Source of the DNA: Yersinia frederiksenii ATCC 33641
Lineage (GTDB): Bacteria; Pseudomonadota; Gammaproteobacteria; Enterobacterales; Enterobacteriaceae
Assembly: GCF_000754805.1 (NCBI RefSeq)
Contig: NZ_KN150731.1
Span: 1,134,492-1,198,491, forward strand
DNA length: 64,000 nucleotides
Direction: 5' to 3'
Part shown: piece by piece, positions 19,360-27,575 of the stretch
Position numbering within the stretch: the first letter of the stretch is position 1
Layout of the letters: every line of letters begins with the position of its first letter
The notes under the pieces: model-generated
What the model was told of the DNA's origin: nothing
Seen by the model: only the letters and a program-made list of their open reading frames with translations
Databases searched by the model: none
Program-made: the position numbers and the translations under genes

Positions 19360-20679
19360 ATGATAAAAGTAAAGACGGCCTATGCCCTGACCTTATTGGC
19401 AATACTCTTACCGACTTCGGTCAATATTGCAGCTCAAGATAAGGTAGGGGTTCAGGATAAAATCGGCAATTATAAACTTGAACAGGTTTTAGTGATGAGT
19501 CGGCACGGTATACGTGCACCTCTGGTAAATTATGGCGATATGCTTTCCAGCGCAACGCCAGATAAATGGCCAGAATGGAGTACTCCAGGAGGCTACCTGA
19601 CGCCAAAAGGAGCCGAGCTTGAGGCGATGATGGGTGGGTATTTCCGCCAGTGGTTGGCAGAAACCAAACTTCTGAAATCAGCTGGATGCCCGGCTCCGAC
19701 CACTGTATTTACGTATGCCAACAGTTTGCCAAGAACGATTGATACCGCGCAGCATTTCCTCTTTGGTGCTTTTCCAGGTTGTAATGAGCCAGTTGCCCAT
19801 CAAAAAGAGATAGGCAAGATGGACCCTGTCTTTAACCCGATTATTACCCTGGATATCACCCCAGAATTTAAAGAAAAAGCCTTGGCTTCTATTAACCAGC
19901 ATGCGGGGCCGGGTGGGGTAGAGGGCTTGAACAAACGGCTACAGCCTAATTATGATTTACTCTCTAAGGTACTGGATTATAAAAACTCACCGGCGTGTCT
20001 GGTCGATAAAAAATGTGATTGGAGCAACCAGCCGACTGAGATTGTATTAGTGCAGAATAAAGAACCGGGTATTACTGGCCCATTGAAATTGGGTACCGGT
20101 GCCTCTGATGCATTTATGTTGCAATACTATGAAGGTTTCCCGGCAAAAGAGGTGGCTTGGGGGCGAATTCAGTCGGCGGAAGAGTGGCGCAAATTAATCG
20201 ATATCAAGAACCTCTATCATGAAACATTATTTGGCTCCCCGGCCATTGCAGATAATGCAGCCGAGAAGTTAGTGGGTTTTATCAGTTCCGCTCTTGATCC
20301 CGTAGGTGATAAAACACCGAATGAGTCAGCGGCACAAAAAGCCAAGTTGGCGATATTAGTTGGTCATGACTCCAATATTGCGTCCTTGTTAGCTGCGCTC
20401 AAAACCAAAGAGTACCAACTGCCAGATCAATTTGAGAGAACCCCAATCAGCGGCAAGGTAGTATTTGAACGCTGGAAAGATATTAAACAAAATAAAGATC
20501 TGATGAAGATTGAATATATCTATCTGTCGACCGAGCAAATTCGTAATAAAACACCGTTGTCACTTCAGGCTCCGCCAAAACGTGTCACGTTGGAAATAGA
20601 AGGTTGCCCGATTGACGCCAAAGGCTTCTGTTCCATGGATGACTTCAGAAAAGCGGTAAAAAGAAATACTCAGATCTAG
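19360..20679 (+). CDS. agp: Glucose-1-phosphatase
   Basis: The product (about 439 residues) is a periplasmic histidine acid phosphatase. The signal peptide is MIKVKTAYALTLLAILLPTS... The catalytic RHGIRAP motif is near residue 47-53, and the second motif is HDSN (VGHDSNIASLL), which separates Agp from phytases carrying HDTN. The C-terminal region (RVTLEIEGCPIDAKGFC) matches E. coli Agp closely. I choose the ATG at 19360 because GGAG lies 6 bases upstream; an ATG at 19345 would add five residues before the signal peptide. It scavenges glucose and phosphate from glucose-1-phosphate. Confidence 0.93.
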   Translation: MIKVKTAYALTLLAILLPTSVNIAAQDKVGVQDKIGNYKLEQVLVMSRHGIRAPLVNYGDMLSSATPDKWPEWSTPGGYLTPKGAELEAMMGGYFRQWLAETKLLKSAGCPAPTTVFTYANSLPRTIDTAQHFLFGAFPGCNEPVAHQKEIGKMDPVFNPIITLDITPEFKEKALASINQHAGPGGVEGLNKRLQPNYDLLSKVLDYKNSPACLVDKKCDWSNQPTEIVLVQNKEPGITGPLKLGTGASDAFMLQYYEGFPAKEVAWGRIQSAEEWRKLIDIKNLYHETLFGSPAIADNAAEKLVGFISSALDPVGDKTPNESAAQKAKLAILVGHDSNIASLLAALKTKEYQLPDQFERTPISGKVVFERWKDIKQNKDLMKIEYIYLSTEQIRNKTPLSLQAPPKRVTLEIEGCPIDAKGFCSMDDFRKAVKRNTQI

Positions 20680-20790
20680 TTCGACGCGGCTGAACAATAG
20701 GATTTAGCTGTTAACTGGGGCTGGCATAAAAAGATTGGCTGCGCTAACGTGGCTTTTCTTTGCCAGCCTTGGTTATTTGTAGATTATCTG

Positions 20791-21924
20791 ATGACATTAT
20801 TTGCTACCACTCAGCATGCAATAAAAACGCTTCTCAGTCCTTTTCTGAAAGACCGTCTGCTACATATCTTGTTAATCCTGGGGATCGGTTTAACCGCCGT
20901 GATGCCAGCAAAAGTGGCTGAATTCCCGCAGTTTATTGACTGGACAACGATTGTCACGTTATTGGGATTAATGCTACTGACTAAAGGGGTTGAGGTTAGC
21001 GGTTACTTCGATTTTATTGGTCGTAAGATTATAAACACATTGCATACCGAGCGGCATTTGGCGCTATTTCTAGTCTTGTCAGCGGCGGTATTATCATCTT
21101 TTCTGACGAATGATGTGGCGCTGTTTATCATTGTTCCACTGATCCTGACATTGAAAAAGATATCCTCTTTACCGGTTTCCCGCCTGATTATTTTCTCTGC
21201 GTTGGCAGTGAATGCGGGTTCGCTATTAACGCCAATTGGTAACCCACAAAATATTCTATTATGGAGCCGTTCCGACCTCTCTTTTATTGGTTTTACCCGC
21301 CAGATGGCTCCCTTGGCCGCGATTATTCTATTAACTTTGTTAGCGGTAACTTGGTGGCGTTTCCCAGCACGCAAGCTTAATAAGCATACCTCTAGCCCAA
21401 TTTATCCCTATCAATTTCGCCTATTACTCAGTTGCCTGACGCTGTATGTGATTTTTATTATCTGCGTAGATCTAGGCTGGGCGAGTTATGGATTACTGAT
21501 TGTTTTTGCAGGTTTATTACTGTTGGCTCGTCGGGTTTTATTGGCCATAGATTGGAGCCTGATAGTGGTCTTTATGGCGATGTTTGTTGATGTGCGCTTA
21601 CTGACGGAATTACCCGGTTTACAGTCATTATTTGGTGAAATTAAAACTTTGTCTGCGGCAGCAGCCTATATGCTGGGTATCGGTTTATCTCAAATAATAA
21701 GTAATGTCCCCGCCACGATTTTATTACTGAATTATCTCCCCTCCAGTGCATTGGTCGCCTTTGCCGTCAATATTGGTGGCTTTGGTTTTGCCTTGGGGTC
21801 TATGGCGAATTTAATTGCGCTCAGAATGTCCGGTGAACCGGCCATTTGGTTGAAATTCCATGCTTATTCACTGCCATTCTTATTCTGGAGTGCCGCGGTG
21901 GGCTGGGGATTATTAGTACTTTGA
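20791..21924 (+). CDS. YbiR-type anion/arsenite-permease-like transporter
   Basis: The product (about 377 residues) is an integral membrane protein of the ion transporter (ArsB/NhaD-SLC13) superfamily. It is close to E. coli YbiR: LMLLTKGVEVSGYFDFIGRK, FLTNDVALFIIVPLILTLK and NAGSLLTPIGNPQNILLW all recur there. The substrate is unknown. I place the start at the ATG at 20791; a GTG at 20749 would extend it by 14 residues, with no clear ribosome site for either. It follows agp by about 110 bases and is convergent with flk. Confidence 0.85.
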   Translation: MTLFATTQHAIKTLLSPFLKDRLLHILLILGIGLTAVMPAKVAEFPQFIDWTTIVTLLGLMLLTKGVEVSGYFDFIGRKIINTLHTERHLALFLVLSAAVLSSFLTNDVALFIIVPLILTLKKISSLPVSRLIIFSALAVNAGSLLTPIGNPQNILLWSRSDLSFIGFTRQMAPLAAIILLTLLAVTWWRFPARKLNKHTSSPIYPYQFRLLLSCLTLYVIFIICVDLGWASYGLLIVFAGLLLLARRVLLAIDWSLIVVFMAMFVDVRLLTELPGLQSLFGEIKTLSAAAAYMLGIGLSQIISNVPATILLLNYLPSSALVAFAVNIGGFGFALGSMANLIALRMSGEPAIWLKFHAYSLPFLFWSAAVGWGLLVL

Positions 21925-21992
21925 TATTCTTGGCATCAGTGTGTTGGCTCAGGCAACAGAACCTAAGCCAACAGGCTACTGCTCACTACGGA

Positions 21993-23030
21993 TTAAAGAA
22001 AGATCGCTAATAAAAAAACCATGACAATAATCAGCATAACAAATGCCAGTGATGGTTTTTGCAACCAAGGTTGTAACGATTGAGGCAGTGCAGCAATGAG
22101 TGGATTTATCAGCGGCTGAATGATTTTCTGATCTTCAGCTAAGCGCTGAGCTGCGTTGGCACGGTCTAATCTGGCGGCAAAAAGAACATTGATAATGTCA
22201 TTTAGCTGCGCTTGAGTCAGTGGTGTAGTTGGGCTGGCCTGAAAACGATTCTGACTGTAATCAATTAATAGCTGTTGCTCCTGTGCATCGGCAGGTTGCT
22301 TCAGTGCAGTTTGCAGATTGACCAACGTAGGAGCCGTTTGCTGGCTTAGGGCAACTTTGGTTTGCAAGAACTGACTGAGTATCTGGAAATGCCGCGCGGG
22401 TAATGGATCATGACTTTTCACTCCCACCAGGTCAAACAGGGCCTGCCAGATTTTAACCGGCTGTTCACCCGTGGCAGCACTGAGTTTAGCCACCAGAGAT
22501 TGAATACTTTGCTGTTCCGCAGGCAGCAAGGGTCTGTCAGTTATCGTCGTCAATTGTGGCTGTGGAATATTCAAGGTACCGGATTGCAACAGAACTAATA
22601 CTTGTTGCAACTGCGCATGGGTTAACTGACTTAATACCGTATGGCCAAATTGCTGGCGAATGAAATCGCTGACCGCTTGCCGGTTATTACCTTGGGGCAG
22701 TAATTCAGTCAGTTGCTGGCGTAATTGGTGATTGGCGTGATTCTCCTGAGCTTGTGATAACCGGGTTTGTAGCAGTTGCTCAGCAGGTTGGAAGTGGCGA
22801 GCCAATAAATCACTGGTGCTGCCAAGGGATAGGTCATGGCGCAGGCCGGCCCAAATCTCGGCTGATTTTATCGGGCTAAGAGCCATAATCCGCACGATTA
22901 GCTTTTCTAGTGTGGTGCGCTGCGCAGGGGTCAGCGCTTGATCTTCCACTTGGCCTGGAGAGAGCATTTTAGTCGGCGCAACATTGCGATCTGTGGCAAT
23001 GGGGACACCTGAGCCGTTCAAAGGTTGCAT
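21993..23030 (-). CDS. flk: Flagellar biosynthesis regulator Flk
   Basis: The 345-residue product has a soluble Gln/Leu-rich body and a single C-terminal membrane anchor (LAFVMLIIVMVFLLAIFL). It aligns with E. coli Flk, including AEIWAGLRHDLSL, GNNRQAVSDFIRQQFG and TDRPLLPAEQQ, the last two in paired halves that suggest an internal duplication. In Salmonella, Flk helps check that hook-type secretion substrates are not exported before ring assembly. In E. coli it sits between pdxB and fabB; here two accessory blocks have entered on both sides. Confidence 0.92.
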   Translation of the reverse strand: MQPLNGSGVPIATDRNVAPTKMLSPGQVEDQALTPAQRTTLEKLIVRIMALSPIKSAEIWAGLRHDLSLGSTSDLLARHFQPAEQLLQTRLSQAQENHANHQLRQQLTELLPQGNNRQAVSDFIRQQFGHTVLSQLTHAQLQQVLVLLQSGTLNIPQPQLTTITDRPLLPAEQQSIQSLVAKLSAATGEQPVKIWQALFDLVGVKSHDPLPARHFQILSQFLQTKVALSQQTAPTLVNLQTALKQPADAQEQQLLIDYSQNRFQASPTTPLTQAQLNDIINVLFAARLDRANAAQRLAEDQKIIQPLINPLIAALPQSLQPWLQKPSLAFVMLIIVMVFLLAIFL

Positions 23031-23356
23031 ATAACCTGTCCTTCGCAGTGGAGGAGATTTATCGGTGGCCCGGTGCGAGACGTAGGCTGCGGGTATAATA
23101 CCTGTAAATGCGAGTAACCAATATATTCTTATTGGATTTGGTTTTAGTTCAGTTCATTTTTGGTTTAGTGAATGGGTCGGTTGACATGAGATGAGTGGCT
23201 ATCTCAGCGCCGGTTCGATTAGCCGGCAAGTTGCCGGCAGTGAAGTGAACGGTGAATTTTAACAGCCGAACCAATCACTCACTCGAACCAATCATCCAAC
23301 CTTATCTACTGAATAGAACATCACCTAAATTGACCTTTGTTTACCAACCAAGCATT
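23031..23356. other. Gap between flk and scsA
   Basis: No gene is seen. GCCGGCAAGTTGCCGGC at 23222-23238 is a perfect 17-base palindrome. CGAACCAATCA occurs twice, at 23265-23275 and 23282-23292, 17 bases apart. The flk promoter must be on the minus strand here; nothing else is recognisable. Confidence 0.45.
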
Positions 23357-23375
23357 GATAATGATAATTATATCG
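23357..23375 (+). promoter_or_regulatory. Fur-like box before scsA
   Basis: GATAATGATAATTATATCG agrees with the Fur consensus GATAATGATAATCATTATC at about 14 of 19 positions, with the first 12 exact. It lies about 45 bases before the scsA start. This is a visual match only; in Salmonella the scs operon is tied to CpxR, whose site I do not clearly see. Confidence 0.5.
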
Positions 23376-23420
23376 TTAAGATGAAGCGCTATAACTGAAC
23401 GGAATTATTAAGTAACAAGA

Positions 23421-23774
23421 ATGTTTAAACGTCAACGTGCCGCAAAATGGTTCCTCTGTCTGGCTTGCCTGGTCATACTGGTTTGTATGACTCAACGCAT
23501 TGCCAGCTTGCACGCGTTGGAAAAAACTCTTCTCTTAACATCGTCATCACAGGTTATAGCCGATGGAGAAGAAGCGCCGACACCTTGTGAACTGAGCGCC
23601 AAATCCCTACTGGCCTCACCGCCCGTCCTGTTCGAATTAGCGATTTTCTCTCTGGGTCTGCTGTTGCTGTTGTTGGTACCAATAGTACCGAGCAGTTTAC
23701 GGTTCCCGCCACCTAGAGTCATTTCACCCAGCGGTTTGCGGGTGCATCTAAGATTGTGCATTTTCCGAGAATAG
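23421..23774 (+). CDS. scsA: Suppressor of copper sensitivity ScsA
   Basis: The 117-residue product has two hydrophobic segments (WFLCLACLVILVCM near residues 11-24; FELAIFSLGLLLLLLVPIVP near 70-89). It matches the size and layout of ScsA of Salmonella and the start of the scsABCD cluster. Its molecular role is not known to me. The three genes that follow encode an envelope thiol-redox relay. scsA is about 120 bases before scsB and is possibly transcribed separately from it. Confidence 0.8.
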   Translation: MFKRQRAAKWFLCLACLVILVCMTQRIASLHALEKTLLLTSSSQVIADGEEAPTPCELSAKSLLASPPVLFELAIFSLGLLLLLLVPIVPSSLRFPPPRVISPSGLRVHLRLCIFRE

Positions 23775-23892
23775 TCTGACCTTTTGAATAACTGTATTTC
23801 ATAATTCGCTGTTTTTATTATAGAAACTGCGTATTGCGAATAATCATAGCGACGTCATTGTTGCTGTGCTTAATTTATTCATGGAGAGATTT

Positions 23893-25953
23893 ATGCGCAA
23901 TTTAAGCAAGACAGCTTTGCTCTGTCTGTTACTGTTGTGGATGCCAACCCTTTGGGCTGCAGACAGCGGCTGGTTAGTCAGCCCGCAAAATGATCATGCC
24001 AAAGTTCGGATTCGTGCCGAGCCTTCGGTTGGCAATGAAACCCGAATGTTACTGACCGTCCAACTGGAAAAGGGGTGGAAAACGTATTGGCGTTCACCGG
24101 GTGAAGGCGGGATTGCTCCCACCATAACTTGGACGCCACCTCTTGAGGCGGTTAAGTGGTACTGGCCAGTTCCGCAACGCTTTGATGTCTCTGGGATTTC
24201 GACTCAGGGATATCATGAGCAGGCGATGATACCGATAGTGATTGCCGGTAAAGTTCCCAGCACATTGGGCGGAATACTGACCCTCTCGACTTGCAGCAAT
24301 GTCTGTATTTTGACTGACTACCCGTTTAGCCTCGACCTTTCCTCGGCGGTCAGTGCGGAAAATCAACAACAATTCGAACATGATTTTGCGCAGGCGATGG
24401 GGCAGGTGCCCATTGCCAACGCGCTGACTAAGCAGATTCAGGCTGGTTTTAGTCAGAGTGAAGTGCAAATTCTCGCCCAGCGTGATGAGGGCTGGCAGCG
24501 GCCAGAGCTGTTCTTCGATACGCTAGAGGATGTTGATCTCGGTAAGCCGATAGTTGCCGTGCATGGCAATCAGTTATCGGTACGAGTGCCCGCAACCGAT
24601 GGTTGGGGAGAAGGCACTGCGGACCTGCGCGGAAAGCAGCTTACTATGGTGATTACCGATGGGGGGCTGGCGCAAGAGGCCACCGTGACTATCGGGCAAG
24701 CACTGACTTTACCGCAATCCACGACAACTTTTTGGTCTTGGGTATTCATGGCGCTAGCGGGTGGGTTAATTCTTAACTTGATGCCTTGTGTGCTGCCAGT
24801 ATTAGCGATGAAGCTAAGCTCAATTCTGCAAACTGAACATCAAACACGCCGTCAGGTGCGCTGGCAGTTTCTTGCCTCAAGTGCCGGAATAGTCACTTCA
24901 TTCTGGTTACTGGCCTTGTTGATGACCGCCTTGCGTTTAGGTAACCATGCTCTTGGTTGGGGGATTCAGTTCCAAAACCCGTGGTTTATCGGCTTTATGG
25001 TGTTAGTCACCGCACTCTTCACCGCCAATCTATTTGGTCTATTCGAAATCCAGCTCTCTTCATCGCTAAACTCCCGCATTGCCGCTCCACGAGTTGAAAA
25101 GCCGGGCTTGCGCGGTATGGCAGGGCACTTTGGGCAGGGCGCACTAGCAACCTTATTGGCCACACCTTGCTCGGCACCGTTTCTCGGTACTGCGGTGGCT
25201 TTTGCATTGGCGGCGCCATTGCCCGCATTGTGGGGAATTTTTACTGCTCTCGGTGTGGGCATGAGCCTGCCGTGGCTGGCTGTTGCCGCATGGCCAAAAT
25301 TGGCACTGTGTCTGCCACGTCCCGGTCGTTGGATGAGTCATCTTCGAATTGCGATGGGCGTGCTGATGTTGGTGTCCAGTCTGTGGTTGCTGAGTTTGAT
25401 GGTCAGCCATGTTGGCCTGCAAACTGTGATGTTCATTGCCGGAATGTTAATACTGGCGCTGTTACTGGCTATTGGCTGGCGTTATGGCATTCGTATCGCC
25501 GCTATCGTCAGCCTAATCGGTGCCTTGGTGATGGGCGGATTGCTGTTGGTCGGGTCGTTGACAGCCGACTTATGGCGCAAGCCGCTGCATGACAATATTC
25601 CATGGCAGCCATTAACCGAGTCTGCCATTAAAAAGGCACTGACTGAGCATAAAAGGGTGTTTGTTGATGTCACTGCTGATTGGTGTGTGACCTGCAAAGT
25701 TAACAAGATACACGTGCTAATGCGTGATGATGTGCAGCAAGCCCTGCAAGCACCGGATGTGGTGGCGCTACGCGGAGATTGGACTCGTCCCTCTGCTGAT
25801 ATCACTGAGTTTCTACGTGAACGCGGCAGTGTCGCTATCCCGTTTAATCAAATTTATGGACCACAACAGCCGCAGGGAACCGTACTTTCTCCTCTGCTGG
25901 ATCGTGATGTTTTATTAAAAGTGTTGGCCGACGCTAAAGGAAATGAAAAATGA
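23893..25953 (+). CDS. scsB: ScsB, DsbD-like thiol-disulfide interchange protein
   Basis: The product (about 687 residues) has a signal peptide (MRNLSKTALLCLLLLWMPTL). A periplasmic N-terminal domain carries a cysteine pair (TCSNVC). A DsbD-type membrane core has the paired cysteines in LNLMPCVLPVLAMKL and LATPCSAPFLG. A C-terminal thioredoxin domain has its CVTC site at 598-601. It should carry electrons from cytoplasmic thioredoxin to ScsC in the periplasm. The start at 23893 has a GGAGAG site; in-frame starts at 23866 and 23881 would put residues before the signal peptide. The stop overlaps the scsC start (ATGA). Confidence 0.9.
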   Translation: MRNLSKTALLCLLLLWMPTLWAADSGWLVSPQNDHAKVRIRAEPSVGNETRMLLTVQLEKGWKTYWRSPGEGGIAPTITWTPPLEAVKWYWPVPQRFDVSGISTQGYHEQAMIPIVIAGKVPSTLGGILTLSTCSNVCILTDYPFSLDLSSAVSAENQQQFEHDFAQAMGQVPIANALTKQIQAGFSQSEVQILAQRDEGWQRPELFFDTLEDVDLGKPIVAVHGNQLSVRVPATDGWGEGTADLRGKQLTMVITDGGLAQEATVTIGQALTLPQSTTTFWSWVFMALAGGLILNLMPCVLPVLAMKLSSILQTEHQTRRQVRWQFLASSAGIVTSFWLLALLMTALRLGNHALGWGIQFQNPWFIGFMVLVTALFTANLFGLFEIQLSSSLNSRIAAPRVEKPGLRGMAGHFGQGALATLLATPCSAPFLGTAVAFALAAPLPALWGIFTALGVGMSLPWLAVAAWPKLALCLPRPGRWMSHLRIAMGVLMLVSSLWLLSLMVSHVGLQTVMFIAGMLILALLLAIGWRYGIRIAAIVSLIGALVMGGLLLVGSLTADLWRKPLHDNIPWQPLTESAIKKALTEHKRVFVDVTADWCVTCKVNKIHVLMRDDVQQALQAPDVVALRGDWTRPSADITEFLRERGSVAIPFNQIYGPQQPQGTVLSPLLDRDVLLKVLADAKGNEK

Positions 25954-26675
25954 GAATCTTAACTGTGTGGTTGTTCCTGCTGTTTTCTACGCCATTGTGG
26001 GCCGCGGCCCCTTTTACTCCAGAACAAGAGGTCCGTATCAAAGAACTGATCCGTGAGACGCTGATATCGAACCCCGATATTTTGGAGCAATCAGTCAATG
26101 CCTGGCAACAGCAAGCTAATGAAGCCCAAGGGCAACAGCTGAGCCAGTTTATCACCGCCAATAAGCAAGCTCTGTACCAGGACCCCGGTAGTCCACGCTT
26201 TGGTGCAACGGCACCGCAACTGACGTTGGTGTCTTTTACTGATTACAACTGCCCATTTTGCAAGACATTTGATCCGCTGTTGGAAAAGTTAGTGAAAGAG
26301 TACCCGCAGGTGGCGGTGGTGATAAAACCCTTGCCATTTAAAGGGGAAAGTTCAGTAACCAGCGCCCGACTGGCATTGACACTGTGGCAACAGCATCCAG
26401 ATCAGTTCCTGGCTTTTCATCAGCGCTTGATGGCGAAAAAAGGGTTCCACGATGCCAGTAGTATTGCTGCAGCACAGCAAAAAACCGGAGTGACACCGGT
26501 GGAGCCAAGTGAGCAAAGCCTGAATGTATTGCGCACTAACCTGAAACTGGCTGACCAACTGGGAATTCAGGGCACTCCCGCCACCTTGATTGGCGACCAA
26601 ATGGTACCGGGCGCTATTTCTTACCAGCAATTAGAGGAGATAGTAAAACAGCAACTGGCACAGGCGGGTAAATGA
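25950..26675 (+). CDS. scsC: ScsC, periplasmic DsbA/DsbG-like disulfide protein
   Basis: The 241-residue precursor has a signal peptide (MRILTVWLFLLFSTPLWAAA). A helical N-terminal stretch of the kind that drives trimerisation in some ScsC proteins follows, then a thioredoxin fold with CPFC at 101-104 and the cis-proline segment GTPATL. It is the likely redox partner of ScsB, protecting periplasmic proteins under copper or oxidative stress. It overlaps scsB and scsD by 4 bases at each end, so translation is coupled. Whether this one is a trimeric isomerase or a monomeric oxidase cannot be settled here. Confidence 0.9.
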   Translation: MRILTVWLFLLFSTPLWAAAPFTPEQEVRIKELIRETLISNPDILEQSVNAWQQQANEAQGQQLSQFITANKQALYQDPGSPRFGATAPQLTLVSFTDYNCPFCKTFDPLLEKLVKEYPQVAVVIKPLPFKGESSVTSARLALTLWQQHPDQFLAFHQRLMAKKGFHDASSIAAAQQKTGVTPVEPSEQSLNVLRTNLKLADQLGIQGTPATLIGDQMVPGAISYQQLEEIVKQQLAQAGK

Positions 26676-27172
26676 GTCGTCTAAAACGTTGGGGTAAAGA
26701 GTTAGCCATTTTATTGCTTATAGTGGCGGTGGTTTCACTCGGCATGGATTGGCTGCGCAGCCCACAGGCTCCGGCAGACTGGCCGGATACGGCATTGCAG
26801 ACGTTGGCAGGGAAGCGTGTTTCTTTGCAAGAGATGAGTCAGGAAAAACCTTTGCTTATCTATTTCTGGGCGACATGGTGTGGCGTGTGCAAATTCACCA
26901 CACCCAGTGTCAATCAGTTGGTACAAGAAGGTGAAAATGTCCTGACCGTCGCCTTACGTTCCGGCGATGCTGCTCAAGTGGAGCGCTGGTTAAGTAAGAA
27001 AGGCTATCAATTGCCGGTAATTAATGATCCACAAGGCCAATTATCGGCGCAATGGCAAGTCAGTGTCACCCCGACGGTGGTGATTCTCTATCAGGGAAAG
27101 ATGGTGCAACACACTAGCGGTTGGACCAGTTATTGGGGAATGAAGCTGCGTTTGTGGCTAGCATCCTTGTAA
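26672..27172 (+). CDS. scsD: ScsD, TlpA-like membrane-anchored thioredoxin
   Basis: The 166-residue product has an N-terminal anchor or uncleaved signal (LAILLLIVAVVSLGMDWL) and a thioredoxin-like domain with the WCGVC active site (cysteines 70 and 73) and cis-proline in SVTPTVVIL. It completes the scsABCD operon. By analogy with TlpA/CcmG it is probably a reductant in the periplasm. Its start overlaps the scsC stop by 4 bases. Confidence 0.88.
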   Translation: MSRLKRWGKELAILLLIVAVVSLGMDWLRSPQAPADWPDTALQTLAGKRVSLQEMSQEKPLLIYFWATWCGVCKFTTPSVNQLVQEGENVLTVALRSGDAAQVERWLSKKGYQLPVINDPQGQLSAQWQVSVTPTVVILYQGKMVQHTSGWTSYWGMKLRLWLASL

Positions 27173-27195
27173 TAGAAAGCTACTTCATTTTATAT

Positions 27196-27217
27196 GCCCG
27201 GTGCCATTATACCGGGC
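27196..27217 (+). terminator. Hairpin after scsD
   Basis: GCCCGGT (27196-27202) pairs with ACCGGGC (27211-27217) around an 8-base loop, 24 bases after the scsD stop. There is no good T run, so it is a weak terminator or an mRNA end structure. Confidence 0.55.
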
Positions 27218-27244
27218 TAATTGACAGCAGTAACATCCCGATAG

Positions 27245-27575
27245 CGGGTCAGGCATAGTGGGTTCCCAAAAACGGGTTTTAGCCAAGGAACCTTTATTAT
27301 AAATGTTAATGGAATGCCAACTGATTACAGCTGGAGCTCAAACCCACCCAGTGCTGTCAGTGTTGATAGTCGTGGTAAAGTGACATTAGTTAGCACGCCT
27401 TTAGGCACGGTAACCAGTTGAATTGAGCAGATGCTAATGCACTCTGTATTAGCCGCTCGCAAGTATTGCCAATCAGGGATCAATTGACAAAAGTCTTATC
27501 AGGAAGCTCTGGGGTCCACATGGTAGGTAGCTTATTCGGTGAATGGGGCAATCCATGCACTTATATAGGGGCCGA
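27245..27575 (+). pseudogene. Fragment of an invasin/intimin-like adhesin
   Basis: No intact gene lies here, but two adjoining frames read as adhesin-like protein. Frame one (27245-27421) ends TGA and contains TGFSQGTFIINVNG, then YSWSSNPPSAVSVDSRGKVT. This has the look of the bacterial Ig-like domain of Yersinia/E. coli invasin-type proteins. After a shift, frame two (27427-27575) reads ADANALCISRSQVLPIRDQL and then VGSLFGEWGNPCTYIG. This has the look of the last C-terminal module of such adhesins. So the fragment has at least one frameshift, has lost its 5' end (secretion domain, barrel, earlier Ig repeats), and runs into the MocR gene end. No barrel or LysM part is seen nearby. Confidence 0.7.

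Noticed and set aside
19345-20679. Phytase (appA) for the acid phosphatase gene
   Set aside because: The second motif is HDSN and the C-terminus follows Agp, not the HDTN phytase type.
25167-25592. 141-codon frame within scsB in another frame
   Set aside because: Lies wholly inside scsB's membrane domain; no independent start signal or family.
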